Positions 60,901 to 64,000 of a stretch of DNA of 64,000 nt are shown piece by piece (position 1 is the first letter of the stretch; the number at the start of each line of letters is the position of its first letter). The position numbers and the translations under genes were made by a program. The stretch is taken from contig NZ_LMSD01000012.1 in NCBI RefSeq assembly GCF_001428045.1, forward strand, positions 1,068,735 to 1,132,734, in the 5' to 3' direction. Origin of the DNA: Paenibacillus sp. Soil750 (lineage in GTDB: Bacteria > Bacillota > Bacilli > Paenibacillales > NBRC-103111). The notes below the pieces were generated by a model, which saw only the letters and a list, made by a program, of their open reading frames with translations, was not told where the DNA came from and did no database searches.

Positions 60901-60960
60901 AAAACAGGAAGTATTGGACTTTGCGCTCCACTCGGAGCTAGTCCAATGCTTCTTTGTTTT
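60901..60960. terminator. Terminator between SASP and lytic transglycosylase genes
   Basis: AAAACA-GAAG-ATTGGACT / AGTCCAAT-CTTC-TGTTTT with an inner GCTCC/GGAGC hairpin. It serves the two convergent genes. Confidence 0.8.
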
Positions 60961-60971
60961 GTGGGGCTAAC

Positions 60972-61559
60972 TTAAGCATCTGCACCCTGCCATTGCTCCG
61001 TGTCCGTGTATAGCTTCGTATACTTCTCATAGTAATAAAGAACACGCTGCACATAATGACGGGTTTCACCAAATGGAATATCACGAATATTGTCTTCAGA
61101 ACCGTCCCAAACGTTACCGTTTTTCCATTTATTCACATTACCTTGACCTGCATTATACGCTGCAATGGCATAGACTAAATTCCCATTATAATGCTTAATT
61201 AACCAATTTAGATACCATGACCCTAAATAAATATTAATATCGACTCGAAGCAAATCTTCTTGTGTATGAGGCCCTAGATTCGAGGATTCAACAATCCAAT
61301 CAGCGGTATCAGGCATTAGCTGCATGAGCCCTAATGCCCCTTTGCTTGATTCTAAATGATATTTATAATTCGTTTCGACGCGAATAATGGCTGCAATTAG
61401 AAACGGGTCTATATTGTGTTTCGCCGCGCTTTGCTTAATCTCCTGCTGAAAGTAGATGGGATATAGCTTTCTACCTATAATTGCGCTATTCATGAAGAGA
61501 ATCATGACAAATGCGATAAGCAGAAGAGCAAACATTCGTTTTTTCCGAAAGAACGTCAT
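60972..61559 (-). CDS. Lytic transglycosylase (SLT domain), membrane-anchored
   Basis: 195 residues. One N-terminal hydrophobic segment (MFALLLIAFVMILFMNSAII), then a Slt-type lysozyme-like domain with the catalytic Glu in IAAIIRVETNYKYHLESSKGALGLMQLMPDTADWI and the conserved AIAAYNAGQGNVNKW. It cleaves peptidoglycan, with possible roles in sporulation or wall turnover. Its ATG overlaps the coaE stop (ATGA), so the two are co-translated. Confidence 0.93.
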   Translation of the reverse strand: MTFFRKKRMFALLLIAFVMILFMNSAIIGRKLYPIYFQQEIKQSAAKHNIDPFLIAAIIRVETNYKYHLESSKGALGLMQLMPDTADWIVESSNLGPHTQEDLLRVDINIYLGSWYLNWLIKHYNGNLVYAIAAYNAGQGNVNKWKNGNVWDGSEDNIRDIPFGETRHYVQRVLYYYEKYTKLYTDTEQWQGADA

Positions 61560-62152
61560 GCCAATCCCTTCCCTACCCAGAACAGCTCTACCCTCATGTT
61601 GGTTTCTTCCAAAGTTCCGCTATTATCAATCACGATATCGGCTAGCTTTCGTTTCTCCTCAATCGACATCTGTGCATCAAGTCGAAGCTGAGCATTCTCG
61701 GCTGACAAGCCATCTCGCTGCATCAGGCGCTCCAATTGCAAGTGACGCGGAATATAAACAACCATGATCTCCTCAAACATCGAGACCAGATTCGATTCTA
61801 TGAGTAAAGGAACATCGACCACCACCAGCTTGGTGGGGAAGTCCCGTTCATACAAAGTCATTTGTTCACGCATCTTTGCCCGAATTGGGGGATGCAACAA
61901 GCCATCTAGCTGCTTTCTAGCTTCAGGCGATCCAAAGATAATTTCACCAAGCTTCTTACGTTGCAGAGATCCATCAGGTCCAATCACAGCTTGTCCAAAA
62001 TGCGCAGCAACCTGTTCGAGAACAGGGCTGCCAGGCTCGACGACATCACGAGCGATCTGATCGGCATCGATTAAAAGTGCGCCACGGCTAACGAGCATGC
62101 GACTAACCGTACTTTTTCCACAAGCAATACCTCCAGTTAAGCCGATATTCAT
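61556..62152 (-). CDS. coaE: Dephospho-CoA kinase
   Basis: 198 residues. P-loop GLTGGIACGKSTVSR (4-18), then DADQIARDVVEPG and VVDVPLLIES, standard CoaE motifs. It phosphorylates dephospho-CoA in the last step of CoA synthesis. It lies between ytaF and the lytic transglycosylase gene in the order also seen around polA-mutM in Bacillus. Confidence 0.95.
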   Translation of the reverse strand: MNIGLTGGIACGKSTVSRMLVSRGALLIDADQIARDVVEPGSPVLEQVAAHFGQAVIGPDGSLQRKKLGEIIFGSPEARKQLDGLLHPPIRAKMREQMTLYERDFPTKLVVVDVPLLIESNLVSMFEEIMVVYIPRHLQLERLMQRDGLSAENAQLRLDAQMSIEEKRKLADIVIDNSGTLEETNMRVELFWVGKGLA

Positions 62153-62187
62153 AAGCGATTCTCTCCTAAAGGTTCATTGTTAGTGAA

Positions 62188-62928
62188 CTATAGCATTTTC
62201 AAAAGTCCCATGACAATAAGTACACAGCCTGGGAGAATAGACAGCTTCTTCATCCAGTTCATTTCTGCATATCGGAAACCAATCCGCAAGCCGACTGCAA
62301 GTAAGGAGCCGCTTGAAATTGAAATGACTGAAGCCGTTAATAACGGCACGAAGCCAATAAGCGCAGCGCCGATTCCCGCTCCGAAGGCATCCAAAGATAG
62401 CGCTAAGCCGAGCAAAGTAGCCTCAGAGGCTGAAATATTGCCTGATTTATCTACGTCCGCTATGGAAGGCGTTCGTAAAATTTGAATCACTAGCCCAAAA
62501 CGTTTCAGCTCAATACTGAGAATCTCTTTGGTCCGCTGTAACGTATCGAACGTTACCGGCTCCACGTAACCAGAGTTGCGAATCTCTCCATAAGGCATGC
62601 TGCTAACCATCGCTTGATCTGCCGTAGCAGCTGCTTGCTCTTGTTGCGTTTGGTTTTTCTGCCCTTGTCTCATTTGAACAAGAGCCCAAACGCCAATACC
62701 GATTAAAATGAGCGCCCCTATCCGCTTAGCAAACCCAGGGGACATGAAGGAAGACATCAAAACGCCGATCTGCATCGAAGTAAAAATAATGATACCAGAC
62801 CAAAGCGATATAATTCCAATTGAGATAAGGGGTATTCGTATTTTACGTAACCCATACATCACACCAACACCGAAACCGTCTAAAGAAACTGCAAATGCCA
62901 AAATGAGCAGAGATATGACAGGAAGCAT
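62188..62928 (-). CDS. ytaF: Sporulation membrane protein YtaF
   Basis: 246 residues from the ATG at 62928 with AGGAGGG 6 bases upstream; the frame runs on upstream without an RBS. Six membrane helices of the MntP/YtaF group (ISLLILAFAVSLDGFGVGVMYGLRKI; TLLGLALSLDAFGAGIGAALIGF) with the LDxFG repeats. A central hydrophilic loop rich in Gln. Position between mutM and coaE supports the name. Confidence 0.92.
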   Translation of the reverse strand: MLPVISLLILAFAVSLDGFGVGVMYGLRKIRIPLISIGIISLWSGIIIFTSMQIGVLMSSFMSPGFAKRIGALILIGIGVWALVQMRQGQKNQTQQEQAAATADQAMVSSMPYGEIRNSGYVEPVTFDTLQRTKEILSIELKRFGLVIQILRTPSIADVDKSGNISASEATLLGLALSLDAFGAGIGAALIGFVPLLTASVISISSGSLLAVGLRIGFRYAEMNWMKKLSILPGCVLIVMGLLKML

Positions 62929-63026
62929 ACAAACCCTCCTAAGCGTTTTACCCAAATAACAAGCCTCATGGGCTGTTACCTAGGCTAAGTACTCCATATC
63001 ATATGGGGAGGGTGCGCTTCTCGTGC

Positions 63027-63887
63027 CTATTTCTCAGACTTCTTTCGCGACCGCTTGGGCTTCAAAGGTTGGCAAGTGAGACATATGTGTGTCCCTCTGC
63101 CTCCCACGACGGTTTTCACAATCTCTTGGCCGCACGTTTTGCATGGCTGTAATTGTCTGCCATAAATGTTTAATTGGTGCTGGAAAAGGCCGATTTCGCC
63201 TTGTCCATTCACATAGGATTTAATGGATGATCCGCCTACCTCAACGGATTCTTGGAGGGTACGAATAATCGCCTCATGCAACAAGGCTAACTCCTTCCTA
63301 CTCAGTGAGGAAGCTTCCCGTTCGGGATGGATCCCCGCTAAGAAGAGGGACTCGTCTACATAAATATTCCCGATGCCCACGATATATGCTTGATTGAGCA
63401 GCAACGGCTTGATCTTCGTAGTTCGATGACCAATCACCCCGCGAAATGCTTCGAGGGTGAACGCCTCATCGAGCGGCTCAAGACCGAGCTTCACCAATGG
63501 TGGCTGTGTAAGCTCATCACCCTTCGGAAACAGGTGCATCGTGCCGAATTGCCGCACATCTTTGTACCGCAGCTCACTTTCATCTGTAAAACGGAACAAA
63601 ACATGTGTATGCGGTTCTATCGGATCATTGCCTGCGTACAAGCCATAGCGACCTTCCATACGCAAATGGGAGACCATCACATAATCCGTAAGCACGAAGC
63701 GAAGAAACTTTCCTCTTCGTTCAATGGTTTCAATGGTTTGTCCTTGCAGCAGCGTTTCAAACTGCTGAATATCGTCCGGCTTTTGGATAATACGAGGCAG
63801 TCTAACCTCAACATGGGCGATCGTTTTCCCTGTAATTAACTCATTCAGTGTTCGTTTGACGGTTTCGACCTCGGGTAGCTCAGGCAA
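63027..63887 (-). CDS. mutM: Formamidopyrimidine-DNA glycosylase
   Basis: 286 residues from the TTG at 63887, which gives the N-terminus MPELPEVETV; the catalytic Pro must be residue 2, so the ATG at 63896 would add three residues and block it. GGAGGTGAACACC precedes the TTG. Other motifs: Lys in GKFLRF, YVDESLF (helix two-turn-helix) and C-terminal zinc finger CKTCGQ-CLTC. It removes oxidised purines. Second gene after polA in the operon. Confidence 0.95.
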   Translation of the reverse strand: MPELPEVETVKRTLNELITGKTIAHVEVRLPRIIQKPDDIQQFETLLQGQTIETIERRGKFLRFVLTDYVMVSHLRMEGRYGLYAGNDPIEPHTHVLFRFTDESELRYKDVRQFGTMHLFPKGDELTQPPLVKLGLEPLDEAFTLEAFRGVIGHRTTKIKPLLLNQAYIVGIGNIYVDESLFLAGIHPEREASSLSRKELALLHEAIIRTLQESVEVGGSSIKSYVNGQGEIGLFQHQLNIYGRQLQPCKTCGQEIVKTVVGGRGTHICLTCQPLKPKRSRKKSEK

Positions 63888-63944
63888 GGTGTTCACCTCC
63901 TTCTAGGTGTTGGGAGCTGCAGTTCATGCCGCTAGACCAAATTG

Positions 63945-64000
63945 TTACTTCGCATCATACCAAGTTAGACCGAAATCAACATCTGCACGTAAAGGAACGT
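63945..64000 (-). CDS. polA: DNA polymerase I, C-terminal end (partial)
   Basis: The minus strand ends in VPLRADVDFGLTWYDAK and a TAA at 63947-63945, matching the usual C-terminus of family A polymerase. The gene runs off the right edge. mutM follows 57 bases later on the same strand, the normal order in Firmicutes. Confidence 0.85.
   Translation of the reverse strand, partial: VPLRADVDFGLTWYDAK

Noticed and set aside
1..64000. CRISPR arrays, rRNA genes, complete insertion sequences or a prophage
   Set aside because: No regularly spaced repeats, rRNA-like sequence, intact transposase frame or phage structural genes were seen anywhere in the window.

Overview
The window looks like chromosomal DNA of a low/mid-GC, endospore-forming Firmicute of the Paenibacillus type. 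This rests on an alpha/beta-type SASP, a GerA/GerC/GerB germination operon, YtaF, DUF3231 and S-layer homology proteins, YesM/YesN two-component pairs next to sugar ABC transporters, strong AGGAGG ribosome binding sites, and the order nrdR / lytic transglycosylase / coaE / ytaF / mutM / polA. No species can be named from sequence alone.

Layout. 1-9.2 kb: thiol-oxidation pair (lipoprotein stump and BdbC), an XRE+LytTR regulator, phosphodiester glycosidase, YtxH/DUF948 pair, KDPG aldolase, HtrA protease, an SLH surface protein, a SufR-like Fe-S regulator, and a HepT-like protein with a tiny membrane peptide. 9.2-14.4 kb: acyltransferase, TPR protein, SgrR-type regulator and small membrane proteins. 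14.5-18.1 kb: a tRNA-Ala whose 3' end plus terminator is repeated 3.4 kb downstream. The interval holds DUF3231, small orphan genes, a decayed tyrosine-integrase remnant and a decayed AraC gene, so it looks like an old island at a tRNA att site. 18.2-35.4 kb: mixed accessory genes (metallophosphoesterase, sugar aminotransferase plus PglD-like acetyltransferase, PQQ-type sugar dehydrogenase, tandem MerR, an internally deleted SDR, serine hydrolase, PadR, a GH13 protein lacking catalytic residues, TetR/DoxX and VOC genes).

35.7-42.5 kb: YesM/YesN two-component system followed by a solute-binding protein and two permeases, a sugar uptake module. 42.6-48.2 kb: an oxalate-decarboxylase-like bicupin convergent with it, then the gerA-gerC-small gene-gerB germination operon. 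48.2-56.7 kb: FAD oxidoreductase with a divergent AraC regulator, NAD-binding protein, GPH sugar symporter with a PIG-L deacetylase, and a PD-(D/E)XK-like protein behind a leader terminator. 57-64 kb: htpG under a CIRCE operator, a c-di-GMP-I riboswitch in front of a 62-residue protein, nrdR, SASP, lytic transglycosylase, coaE, ytaF, mutM and the 3' end of polA.

Intergenic DNA is unusually rich in small repeats: a heptamer array near 35.5 kb, TACAGTTAA hairpins near 53.2 kb, a dispersed TACAACCTTT element at 33.2 and 56.9 kb, and a strongly G/T-skewed block at 56.7 kb. Most promising leads: the GH13 pseudoenzyme, the c-di-GMP switch, the CIRCE-controlled htpG, the tRNA-Ala island, and the HepT-like protein without its RNase motif. 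All family assignments are by recognition of motifs; no database search was run.
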